Origin: DASYXZ01 sp035934315
GTDB taxonomy: Bacteria > Acidobacteriota > Terriglobia > UBA7540
Assembly (NCBI GenBank): GCA_035934315.1
Contig: DASYXZ010000172.1
Span: forward strand, 1 to 6,314
DNA length: 6,314 nucleotides
Reading direction: 5' to 3'
Shown here: positions 1 through 5,781 of the stretch, one piece after another
Layout of the letters: each line of letters starts with the position of its first letter
Position numbering within the stretch: position 1 is the first letter of the stretch
Program-made: the position numbers and the translations under genes
The notes under the pieces: generated by a model
The model's database searches: none
The model's input: only the letters and a program-made list of their open reading frames with translations
What the model was told of the DNA's origin: nothing

Positions 1-572
1 CCGGCGCCCAACGACTCCACTTTGGCGGCCCACTCGACTGCATCGAGTTCAGTCTCGATCGTTCCTCCGTAGGTGAGAACGTTCCATCGCCCCGCGGAAT
101 TATCGTCTGAGGATGTTGGAAATATTCCAGTTTCCAGTTTCGAGTTTTCAGTTTCCATCTTACTGCTTTTAGCCAGGCGCGCATCGATGGCCACCACCAC
201 AGCCTGCCGGCCGAAGCGGACAGCGATTTCTCCAACGAGATCCGGCGTCTCCACCGCCGCAGTGTTAACCGCCACCTTGTCGGCGCCCGCGGAAAGCAGG
301 CGGCGGGCGTCATCGAGAGCCCGGACACCTCCGCCCACCGTCAGCGGAATAAAAAGCCGCTGCGCCACGCGGTTCACCGTTTCCATCAACGTGGCCCGCC
401 CCTCGCGCGACGCGGAAATGTCCAGCATCACCAGCTCATCGGCGCCTTCGCGGTTATACATTTCGGCGAGGTCTCCGGGATCGCCGGCGTCGCGAAGGTT
501 GACGAACTGGACGCCTTTCACCACTCGTCCGTCCTTGCAATCGAGACACGGGATGATGCGTTTCGCAAACAT
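1..572 (-). CDS. hisF: Imidazole glycerol phosphate synthase cyclase subunit HisF (partial, C-terminus beyond window)
   Basis: Cyclase half of the HisHF complex. It uses ammonia from HisH to convert PRFAR into imidazole glycerol phosphate and AICAR in the cytoplasm. The first 190 residues of a (beta/alpha)8 barrel are visible, starting MFAKRIIPCLD. The key residues fall at the same numbers as in Thermotoga HisF: Asp11 and Asp130 (catalytic), Lys19, Asp51, Asn103-Thr104 and the GGG phosphate loop (80-82). Arg5, Glu46 and Lys99 of the ammonia gate and Asp98 of the HisH interface are also present. After AIDAR (128-132) there are about 25 extra residues before the conserved TYGG (167-170), partly encoded by a tandem repeat. 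The downstream DAVEWAAKVESLGAG stays in frame. The ATG is the family start, but no Shine-Dalgarno sequence precedes it. The gene is 178 bp from hisH, and hisA is not between them. Confidence 0.97.
   Translation of the reverse strand, partial: MFAKRIIPCLDCKDGRVVKGVQFVNLRDAGDPGDLAEMYNREGADELVMLDISASREGRATLMETVNRVAQRLFIPLTVGGGVRALDDARRLLSAGADKVAVNTAAVETPDLVGEIAVRFGRQAVVVAIDARLAKSSKMETENSKLETGIFPTSSDDNSAGRWNVLTYGGTIETELDAVEWAAKVESLGA
124..158 (-). repeat. Five-unit heptamer tandem repeat inside hisF
   Basis: On the plus strand five consecutive 7-base units read attccag, tttccag, tttcgag, ttttcag, tttccat; on the coding strand the unit is about GAAACTG. The array encodes HisF residues 139-150 (METENSKLETGI), the core of an insertion absent from standard HisF. 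Seven-base units shift the frame, so only certain copy numbers keep the gene open. The whole insertion is a multiple of three. The repeat type resembles degenerate heptamer arrays of bacterial spacers; that parallel is inference. Confidence 0.85.
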
Positions 573-750
573 TGTTGGAAAGTTGAGCGATTGGGTGATC
601 CACCCTCCATGGCTTTGCTACTGGGGAGGACGGGCCGAGTGATTGCGTGATTGAGGATTGAGATAATTGCATCTTCAATCGCTCGATCACCAATCACAAA
701 ATCACCGAATTGCTCCTGATGACTACCAATCCCAATATCTAGAACTCAAC
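573..750. other. hisH-hisF spacer without a gene
   Basis: This is the only long gap in the otherwise overlapping operon. hisA is commonly found at this position, but no reading frame here resembles it. The right half (637-706) is built of degenerate GTGATTG-like units in both orientations. Positions 601-636 form a GC-rich core with a weak cctcc/ggagg pairing. I see no convincing promoter or intrinsic terminator on the minus strand, so hisF is presumably still transcribed with the operon. The purine stretch before the hisF ATG that one would expect as a ribosome binding site is missing. Confidence 0.7.
585..706. repeat. Heptamer-like GTGATTG repeats in opposite orientations
   Basis: Plus-strand gagcgattg (585-593) and its exact reverse complement caatcgctc (676-684) flank the block. 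Gtgattg occurs at 639-645 and 647-653, with a related aggattg at 654-660. On the other strand the same word recurs with 7-8 base spacing (gatcacc 685-691, aatcaca 692-698, aaatcacc 699-706). These are degenerate units, not a perfect array. A transcript of either strand could fold through the 9-bp arms, with a loop of about 80 nt. Confidence 0.65.
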
Positions 751-1344
751 TCAAAGATCGAGAAAATTCTTTAATACCATTAGTCCCACTTCGCTTGATT
801 TCTCCGGATGGAATTGCACCGCCCACACCGAGCCCATCTCTATGGCTGCGGCGAATGATTGCCCGTAATTGGTTACAGCCGCGCTGTGCTCTGTAACAGG
901 CCCATAGTACGAATGGCAGTAATAGACAAAGCTGGCCGGCGCCACATTCTTAAGAAGTCTCGTCTCGTGGCGTATTTCCAATTGGCTCCAACCCACGTGC
1001 GGAACTTTGAACACACCCTTAAACCGTTTCACTCGGCCGGGCAAAATCCCCATTCCGGAAATTTCCGGAGCTTCTTCGCTGCCTTCGTACAACGCCTGAA
1101 GTCCCAGACAAATTCCGAGGTAAGGTCTTCCAGCGGCCAGCATCTCGCGCACGGGCTCGAGCAGGTGGCGTTCGCCCAAAGCGCTCATCATCTGGCCGAA
1201 ATGTCCCTGACCGGGAAGAATAATCTTCGTCGCATCCTGGAGCAGCTCCGGGCGATCCACTGGCTGCGCTGAAAAGCCGAGATACTTGACCGCCTTCAGG
1301 ACTGATCCCATATTGCCCGCGCCGTAATCGAGAAGCGCGATCAT
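751..1344 (-). CDS. hisH: Imidazole glycerol phosphate synthase glutamine amidotransferase subunit HisH
   Basis: Class I glutamine amidotransferase that hydrolyses glutamine and passes ammonia to HisF. The 197 residues match the usual family size. Visible features are the N-terminal LLDYGAGN, the nucleophile elbow YLGICLGLQ with Cys79, KVPHVGW (113-119), HSYYGP (144-149) and FHPEKSS with catalytic His179 and Glu181. Lys182 corresponds to the residue that salt-bridges HisF Asp98. The oxyanion-strand motif reads PGQGHFG (44-50), where well-studied enzymes have PGVG. The start codon overlaps the hisB stop as ATGA. AAGGA at 1354-1350, five bases upstream, supports this start. The catalytic triad is intact, so it should be active. 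Confidence 0.97.
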   Translation of the reverse strand: MIALLDYGAGNMGSVLKAVKYLGFSAQPVDRPELLQDATKIILPGQGHFGQMMSALGERHLLEPVREMLAAGRPYLGICLGLQALYEGSEEAPEISGMGILPGRVKRFKGVFKVPHVGWSQLEIRHETRLLKNVAPASFVYYCHSYYGPVTEHSAAVTNYGQSFAAAIEMGSVWAVQFHPEKSSEVGLMVLKNFLDL

Positions 1345-1934
1345 AAGAGTCCTTTGGTGCTTGGGAGCTGGCGCTTCAGCCGGGTGTCGCGCGAACAGGC
1401 AAACCGCAGCGCCCGTGCAAACGCTTTAAACAATGCTTCGACGGCGTGATGGCTGGAGCGCCCGTAAACAACTTTCAAGTGGACATTAGCGCCTGCGCTG
1501 GTGGCGAACCCGTGGAAGAAATCCTCCAATAACTCGGTTTGCAGGTCGCCGACGCGGCGCGCTTTGATGGGGGCGTTCAGCACCAGGTAGGCGCGCCCGC
1601 TCAAATCAATTGCTGCCACCGCCAGAGTTTCGTCCATGGGCATCACAAAATATCCGGCACGGTTAATGCCTTTCTTGTTGCCCAGGGCGGTGCGCACCAC
1701 CTGGCCCAATACAATTCCCACGTCTTCGACGGTGTGATGCTGGTCAACATCCAGGTCGCCGCGTGCGGCAAGCTCCAAATCAAAGCCGCCGTGCCGGGTG
1801 AAAAGTTCCAGCATGTGATCGAGAAAGCGGATACCGGTGGAAATGGAATAGCGCCCGCGGCCGTCCAGGTGCAGCCGCGCGCGGATATCGGTTTCAGTTG
1901 TTTTGCGATGGAGACTTGCAGCCCGCTTTTTCAT
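1341..1934 (-). CDS. hisB: Imidazoleglycerol-phosphate dehydratase (monofunctional)
   Basis: Dehydrates imidazole glycerol phosphate to imidazole acetol phosphate using a di-manganese centre. The 197-residue protein contains only the dehydratase, not the HAD phosphatase fused in enterobacteria, so histidinol-phosphate phosphatase must be encoded elsewhere. The metal and substrate motifs are complete: TGIRFLDHMLELFTRHG (33-49), DQHHTVEDVGI (64-74), the second-repeat SHHAVEALFKAFARAL (161-176) and terminal PSTKGLL. The chosen ATG forms ATGA with the hisC stop and has AGGA eight bases upstream. An ATG three codons earlier is possible but would sit on top of that AGGA. The open frame extends much further upstream only because it shadows hisC. 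hisH follows with a 4-base overlap. Confidence 0.97.
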   Translation of the reverse strand: MKKRAASLHRKTTETDIRARLHLDGRGRYSISTGIRFLDHMLELFTRHGGFDLELAARGDLDVDQHHTVEDVGIVLGQVVRTALGNKKGINRAGYFVMPMDETLAVAAIDLSGRAYLVLNAPIKARRVGDLQTELLEDFFHGFATSAGANVHLKVVYGRSSHHAVEALFKAFARALRFACSRDTRLKRQLPSTKGLL

Positions 1935-3055
1935 GCAAACCATCCTGTCGAGGAAAAGGCCACGAAGTTTTTCCACGCCTTTGCGCCGTCCCGGCCGTCC
2001 AGCAAATTTTCCACGCGGTGGAGTTCCTTCACCAGCCGGCGCGTTTGCGCAGCCGAACCGATGGTGATTCGCAGGTATCCACGCAAGTGCGGGTCGTAAC
2101 TCCAATCGCGGATCAGGATGCCGAGTCCACGCAAGCGGCGCGCAATGTCCGGCGCGTGTTCGCCCACTCGCGTCAGAATAAAGTTAGCGGAGCTCGGAAC
2201 GTACGGAATTCTCATGGCATCGAGCAGGCGGCAAAATTTTGCCCGATTGGCACGAACTTCGTCGGCATAGCGGCGCACGTATCCCTCATGCCGGATGGCC
2301 TCACACGCGGCGGCCATGGCCAGCGAGTTTACGGCAAAAGGATTTTGACCACGATGGAGGAGTTCGGCCAATTCTCGATTGGCAAAGATGCAACCCATCC
2401 GCAAGGCAGCGAGACCAAATGCCTTTGAGAAAGTGCGCGTCACGATCAGGTTGGAATATTTTCTGATCCAGGGAAGAACAGTTTCACCTGAGAAATCGAA
2501 ATAGGCTTCATCCACCAGGACAACCGTGTTGGGAGCGGCCCGCAGAATAGCTTTGAGGTCATTCCTGGGTATTGTCGTTCCCGTCGGGTTATTGGGATTC
2601 GCCAGCGCCAGCCACCGCGTTTTCTTCTTGAGAGCGGAAAGAAGGTTGTCGAGGGGAAGGCGAAAATTTTCATCATACGCCACGCGCGCCACCCGCCCTC
2701 CCGCCACCTCATGAAAAAATTTGTAAACGGGGAAAGTGGGAGACGGTTGCAGCAGGACGTCGCCCGGGTCAACAAAAGCGTCGCAAATCATCTTGATCGC
2801 GTCGTCCGTGCCGTTGGTCAGCAGGATCTCCTCTTTTTTAACTTTGAAGTAACGCGCCAATATTGTCCGGCACTCGTCATACTCAGGGTAGCGCGTCATG
2901 CCTTCAGCGGTCAGGCCGCGCCGAAGCGCGCGAATGACATCAGGGGCGCAGCCAATGGTGTTCTCGTTGAAGTCGAGGCGCAATTTTCCTCCACGTCCTT
3001 CGAGTGGCGGCCGGTATTTTTGCAGGAGTTCGATTGCTTTGCGCGCTCGGATCAT
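1931..3055 (-). CDS. hisC: Histidinol-phosphate aminotransferase
   Basis: PLP-dependent fold-type I aminotransferase converting imidazole acetol phosphate and glutamate to histidinol phosphate. The order of motifs is canonical: KLRLDFNEN (24-32) near the N-terminus, LTNGTDDAI (79-87), NPNNPTG (153-159), DEAYFDF (182-188), TFSKAFGLAALRMG (208-221) with Schiff-base Lys211, and LRITIG (328-333) carrying the substrate carboxylate Arg. The family core ends near residue 350. Another 24 residues follow, ending WFA at the junction with hisB, longer than most HisC. The start overlaps the hisD stop as ATGA, with GAGGTGA (3068-3062) six bases before it. The N-terminal wording resembles acidobacterial HisC; this is recall, not a search. 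Confidence 0.97.
   Translation of the reverse strand: MIRARKAIELLQKYRPPLEGRGGKLRLDFNENTIGCAPDVIRALRRGLTAEGMTRYPEYDECRTILARYFKVKKEEILLTNGTDDAIKMICDAFVDPGDVLLQPSPTFPVYKFFHEVAGGRVARVAYDENFRLPLDNLLSALKKKTRWLALANPNNPTGTTIPRNDLKAILRAAPNTVVLVDEAYFDFSGETVLPWIRKYSNLIVTRTFSKAFGLAALRMGCIFANRELAELLHRGQNPFAVNSLAMAAACEAIRHEGYVRRYADEVRANRAKFCRLLDAMRIPYVPSSANFILTRVGEHAPDIARRLRGLGILIRDWSYDPHLRGYLRITIGSAAQTRRLVKELHRVENLLDGRDGAKAWKNFVAFSSTGWFA
1943..1946 (-). promoter_or_regulatory. Shine-Dalgarno AGGA that fixes the hisB start
   Basis: On the minus strand AGGA lies eight bases before the ATG at 1934, inside the end of hisC. The alternative in-frame ATG at 1943 begins with the last A of this AGGA, so it cannot use it. 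This favours the 197-residue HisB and suggests coupling to hisC termination at the ATGA junction. Confidence 0.6.
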
Positions 3056-4332
3056 CGAACTTCACCTCGCCTTGAATCAAACCTTGCTTCCACTGAATCG
3101 GCGTGGGCTCTCAAACCCTCTGTGTTCGCCAATGTCACAATCGTTTTCCGCAGACGGGAGAGCCCGCGGGCGCTGAGTTGCTGCACCGAGGTCGTCTTCA
3201 CGAAATCGGCTGCGCCCAAGCCGCCCCGCAATCGTGCCGAACCGCCGGTGGGGAGAATATGATTGGTTCCCGACGCGTAATCCCCCGCCGCAACGGCGCT
3301 GTAGCTGCCCAGGAAAATCGATCCCGCAGATTGAATTTGGCCGAGGAAGCTGGCCGCTCCATCAAGCAGGGTCAGGTGTTCGGGAGCATATTTGTTCGCA
3401 AGGTCCACGGCTTCTGAAATAGTTTGGGTCAAGATAATTGCCCCCTGCCGCGCCAGTGCTTGCTCTGCGACGGGCACTCGAAGGTGGCGTGCGAGATTTT
3501 GCGTGGCAGTCTGAACCTCAAGCGCCAACCGGCGCGATGGCGTGATGAAAATGGCGACAGCGTCAGGGTCATGTTCAGCTTGGGCCAACAGGTCAGCGGC
3601 AATCCACTGCGGACGGCCACGCGAACCGACCATCACCAATTCCGTTGGGCCGGCGACAAAATCGATTCCACAATCACGCGCCACAAGTTTTTTGGCCGCA
3701 GCAACGTAACGATTTCCCGGGCCGACAATCTTGTCAGCGCGCGGCACCTTCTCCGTCCCGTAAGCGAATGCCGCGATGGCCTGCGCTCCAGACAACCGGT
3801 AGATTTTTTTGATCCCCAGGATGTCCGCGGCCACCAGCACGGCAGGCGCGGGCAGGGGCGAAGTAACCACAATCTCGCGAACCCCCGCTACCTGGGCGGG
3901 AATGACGCTCATCAAAACCGTTGATGGAAGAGGAAATCGTCCGCCCGGAACGTAGCACGCAACCCGGTCGAGCGGGCGGATAATTTGCCGCACCGTGACT
4001 CCGGCGTCCGTCTCCATCCGCCAGGGGCGCGGCAATTGGCAACGGGCCACGGCTCGAATGTTTCCCGCCGCCAGGCGTAGCGCCCTGATAAAATTGCGTG
4101 GCACATTTCGATAAGCCTCGCGGATTTCTTTCTTGCTGACGGTGAACCCTTCCTTCCGAAGATCCATGTGGTCAAACTTTTTGGCATAACGAATCAAAGC
4201 CCGGTCGCCGTGCTGTCTTACATCCTCTATAATGCGGCGTGCCACAGGCTCGGCGTCGGAAAGCAGGGCTTCCCTGGCGCCAAGCAATCGGTTCATTGCC
4301 ACGCGGTCTTTAATCTGAATAATTTTCATCAT
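3052..4332 (-). CDS. hisD: Histidinol dehydrogenase
   Basis: Zinc- and NAD-dependent four-electron oxidation of L-histidinol to histidine, the last two pathway steps. The length of 426 residues is typical. Aligning by eye to the E. coli enzyme gives zinc ligands Gln251, His254 (AQAEHD), Asp351 (GDYASG) and His410, catalytic Glu318-His319 (APEHL), and His358 in GTNHILPT. Other signatures are CYVPGGRFPLPSTVLM (126-141), KIVGPGNRYV (201-210) and GIDFVAGPTEL (222-232). The family GPNH reads GTNH here, a substitution I believe also occurs in other phyla. The start ATG directly abuts the hisG TAG, and a second ATG follows at once (MM), so the start is uncertain by one codon. No strong ribosome binding site is visible, which fits coupling to hisG. 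Confidence 0.97.
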   Translation of the reverse strand: MMKIIQIKDRVAMNRLLGAREALLSDAEPVARRIIEDVRQHGDRALIRYAKKFDHMDLRKEGFTVSKKEIREAYRNVPRNFIRALRLAAGNIRAVARCQLPRPWRMETDAGVTVRQIIRPLDRVACYVPGGRFPLPSTVLMSVIPAQVAGVREIVVTSPLPAPAVLVAADILGIKKIYRLSGAQAIAAFAYGTEKVPRADKIVGPGNRYVAAAKKLVARDCGIDFVAGPTELVMVGSRGRPQWIAADLLAQAEHDPDAVAIFITPSRRLALEVQTATQNLARHLRVPVAEQALARQGAIILTQTISEAVDLANKYAPEHLTLLDGAASFLGQIQSAGSIFLGSYSAVAAGDYASGTNHILPTGGSARLRGGLGAADFVKTTSVQQLSARGLSRLRKTIVTLANTEGLRAHADSVEARFDSRRGEVR

Positions 4333-5202
4333 CTACATCACAATTTTGTTCAGCGGGTACTCAACTATCCCCTGCGCGTTGGCTGCTTTCAACCGCGGAA
4401 TGATTTCCCGCACAGTTTTTTCTTCGATCACCGTGCTCACGGCCACCCAGTCCGGGTCGCTCAAATTTGAGATGGTGGGACGCTTCAAGGCAGGCATCAC
4501 GGCCAGCACAGCGTCAAGGTCGTCGCGCAGGACGTTTAGCATCAGGCCCACTTTCCCTGAAGCCTCAATGGCCCCGCGCAGCAACATCACCAGCGTCTCC
4601 ATCTTCTCGCGTTTGGCCGGTGTTTCCCAAGCTGCATGGTTGGCGATGAATTTGGTGTTTGATTCCAGAACCGTTTCAATAATGCGCAACCCGTTGGCGC
4701 GCAGCGAGGAGCCGGTTTCCGTGACTTCAACGATGGCGTCGGCCAGCACGGGCGGCTTCACTTCCGTAGCGCCCCAGGAAAATTCCACTTTAGCCTTCAC
4801 GCCATTCTTCGCCAGGTACCGTGCGGTTACGCCGACGAGTTCGGTGGCGACAACTTTTCCCTGAAGGTCCTTAACACTCTGGAAAGGAGATTTTTCCGGC
4901 ACGGCCAGAACCCAGCGAACCTTGCCGAATGTCTGCTTGGCGTAAATCAAGTCAGCGACTTCGTGCACGTTCGCTTCATTTTCCAGAATCCAATCTTTTC
5001 CTGTAAGGCCGGCGTCCAGGATGCCGTCTTCCACATAGCGCGCCATTTCCTGGGCCCGGATCAACATGCAGGAGATTTCTTCGTCATCAATCGCGGGAAA
5101 GTATGAGCGCGGATTCACGGTAATTTCGTAGCCGGCGCGGCGAAAAAGGTGCAACGAAGCTTCCTGAAGACTTCCCTTGGGTATGCCTAACTTCAAGCTC
5201 AT
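4333..5202 (-). CDS. hisG: ATP phosphoribosyltransferase, long (regulatory) form
   Basis: First committed step: condenses ATP with PRPP to phosphoribosyl-ATP. The 289-residue length and sequence mark the long, HisZ-independent form. Residues about 1-210 are the periplasmic-binding-protein-like catalytic domain, with DGILDAGLTGKDW (59-71) and the PRPP loop VEVTETGSSLRANGL (158-172). From about 215 to the end is the ACT-like HisG_C domain (GLMLNVLRDDL, RPTISNLSDPDWVAV, GIVEYPLNKI), which in homologues forms the hexamer interface and binds histidine. Feedback inhibition by histidine is therefore expected (family knowledge). The start overlaps the hisI stop as TAATG and has AGGAG eight bases upstream. 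Confidence 0.97.
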   Translation of the reverse strand: MSLKLGIPKGSLQEASLHLFRRAGYEITVNPRSYFPAIDDEEISCMLIRAQEMARYVEDGILDAGLTGKDWILENEANVHEVADLIYAKQTFGKVRWVLAVPEKSPFQSVKDLQGKVVATELVGVTARYLAKNGVKAKVEFSWGATEVKPPVLADAIVEVTETGSSLRANGLRIIETVLESNTKFIANHAAWETPAKREKMETLVMLLRGAIEASGKVGLMLNVLRDDLDAVLAVMPALKRPTISNLSDPDWVAVSTVIEEKTVREIIPRLKAANAQGIVEYPLNKIVM

Positions 5203-5588
5203 TATTGACTCTCCTTTTTGGCCTCAACGTAAACCTGGGAGGGATCGAATTCGCGTTCGGCGATAATCTCTTCGCCCTCCGGCGTAATTTTGCGGAAGAA
5301 ACAAGACTGGTATCCCATGTGGCAACACCCGGGCCCGCTGAGGTCAGCCTGGATCAGCAACGCGTCACCGTCGCAATCAATCCGGATGTCGCGTACACGC
5401 AGGCGGTGGCCGCTGGTTTCACCCTTGACCCAGAGTTTTTGCCGGCTGCGGCTGAAAAAAGTCACCGAGCCTGTGCTGCGGGTCTGCTCGTAGGCGGCCT
5501 GATTCATGTAGCCAAGCATCAAGACCTTGCCCGACTGAACGTCCTGAATGATGGCGGGGATGAGTCCGTCCTCGTACTTGATTTCCAT
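5202..5588 (-). CDS. hisI: Phosphoribosyl-AMP cyclohydrolase (no HisE domain)
   Basis: Opens the purine ring of phosphoribosyl-AMP to give ProFAR. The 128 residues form a single cyclohydrolase domain with motifs LMLGYMNQ (23-30), SRSRQKLWVKGETSGH (46-61), DCDGDALL (71-78; Asp71, Asp73 and Asp75 for magnesium, Cys72 for zinc) and GCCHMGYQSCFFR (87-99). In the last motif Cys89 and Cys96 are the other zinc ligands by spacing. The PR-ATP pyrophosphatase (HisE), fused in enterobacteria, is missing and not seen elsewhere here. It is the first structural gene after the attenuator. A purine-rich GGAGAGGGA (5601-5593) lies just before the ATG. Confidence 0.97.
   Translation of the reverse strand: MEIKYEDGLIPAIIQDVQSGKVLMLGYMNQAAYEQTRSTGSVTFFSRSRQKLWVKGETSGHRLRVRDIRIDCDGDALLIQADLSGPGCCHMGYQSCFFRKITPEGEEIIAEREFDPSQVYVEAKKESQ
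5211..5215 (-). promoter_or_regulatory. Shine-Dalgarno AGGAG of hisG
   Basis: AGGAG on the minus strand, eight bases before the hisG ATG and inside the last codons of hisI (Lys-Glu-Ser). It is the clearest core ribosome binding site in the operon. It lets the first committed enzyme be initiated efficiently at the TAATG junction. Confidence 0.7.
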
Positions 5589-5698
5589 TTATTCCCTCTC
5601 CGTTTCCGTGGCAGTGGGGCTTCAGCGCCCTCTTCCTGGTCGTCAAGCGACCCCGCGCTTACCTTCGAGTGCCGCAAAAATCAGCGCCGCGAAAAATG
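5589..5698 (-). other. Distal leader between attenuator and hisI
   Basis: Transcribed only when the attenuator is read through. It holds no credible reading frame. Its 5' part contains CGCUGAUUUUU (5686-5676), exactly complementary to 5717-5707 of the terminator hairpin. A small GGGC/GCCC hairpin (5630-5627 with 5620-5617) lies further down. The 3' end is the hisI ribosome binding site. Confidence 0.6.
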
Positions 5699-5717
5699 AA
5701 AAAGCCCGCTGATTTTT
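5676..5717 (-). repeat. Perfect 11-bp inverted repeat linking terminator arm and distal leader
   Basis: In the RNA, AAAAAUCAGCG (5717-5707), spanning loop and 3' arm of the terminator, pairs without mismatch to CGCUGAUUUUU (5686-5676), leaving a loop of 20 nt. It can form only after polymerase has passed the terminator. It could hold the read-through leader in the antiterminated state, or it may be a duplication by-product. Confidence 0.6.
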
Positions 5718-5735
5718 ATGTATCAGCGGGCTTTT
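5699..5735 (-). terminator. Intrinsic terminator of the his leader (attenuator stem 3:4)
   Basis: The arm AAAAGCCCGCTGAT (5735-5722) pairs perfectly with ATCAGCGGGCTTTT (5713-5700): 14 bp with an 8-nt loop, followed by a U-rich 3' edge (UUUUU at 5703-5699, then CAUUUUU). It lies 111 bp before hisI with no gene ending upstream on this strand except the leader peptide, so it is an attenuator and not a gene-end terminator. Confidence 0.93.
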
Positions 5736-5781
5736 GAATCTTTAATCGATATCTGCGAATCACGCAGACGCCCACTGACAC
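5720..5781 (-). promoter_or_regulatory. Antiterminator pairing (segment 2 with segment 3)
   Basis: RNA segment 2, GUGUCAGUGGGC (5781-5770), can pair continuously with segment 3, GCCCGCUGAUAC (5731-5720). That is 12 bp, two of them G-U. This uses up the 5' arm of the terminator, so the two structures exclude each other. The intervening 38 nt contain a small hairpin at 5769-5751. Pairing was done by hand with no energy calculation. Confidence 0.85.
5751..5769 (-). promoter_or_regulatory. Small hairpin around the leader-peptide stop codon
   Basis: UCUGCG (5768-5763) pairs with CGCAGA (5757-5752), with an extra G-U at 5769/5751 and a 5-nt loop holding the UGA stop. It sits directly after segment 2 and could stack under the antiterminator helix. 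A ribosome at the stop codon would melt it. Confidence 0.6.

Noticed and set aside
601..636. Intrinsic terminator between hisH and hisF
   Set aside because: Only a 5-bp cctcc/ggagg pairing and no U-tract on either strand.
73..642. Long plus-strand frame opposite hisF
   Set aside because: Arg/Ser/Thr-rich antisense shadow of hisF. The minus-strand frame has every HisF catalytic motif.
454..693. Minus-strand frame overlapping the hisF start
   Set aside because: It is out of frame with hisF, rich in Arg/Pro/Ser and runs through the spacer repeats. No family resemblance.
585..706. CRISPR array
   Set aside because: Units are 7-8 bases and degenerate, without repeat-spacer alternation of CRISPR length and without cas genes.
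1935..2105. Extension of HisB to a 254-residue protein
   Set aside because: The extra N-terminal part is the reverse reading of hisC in another frame. The ATG at 1934 has the SD, the ATGA overlap and the family length.
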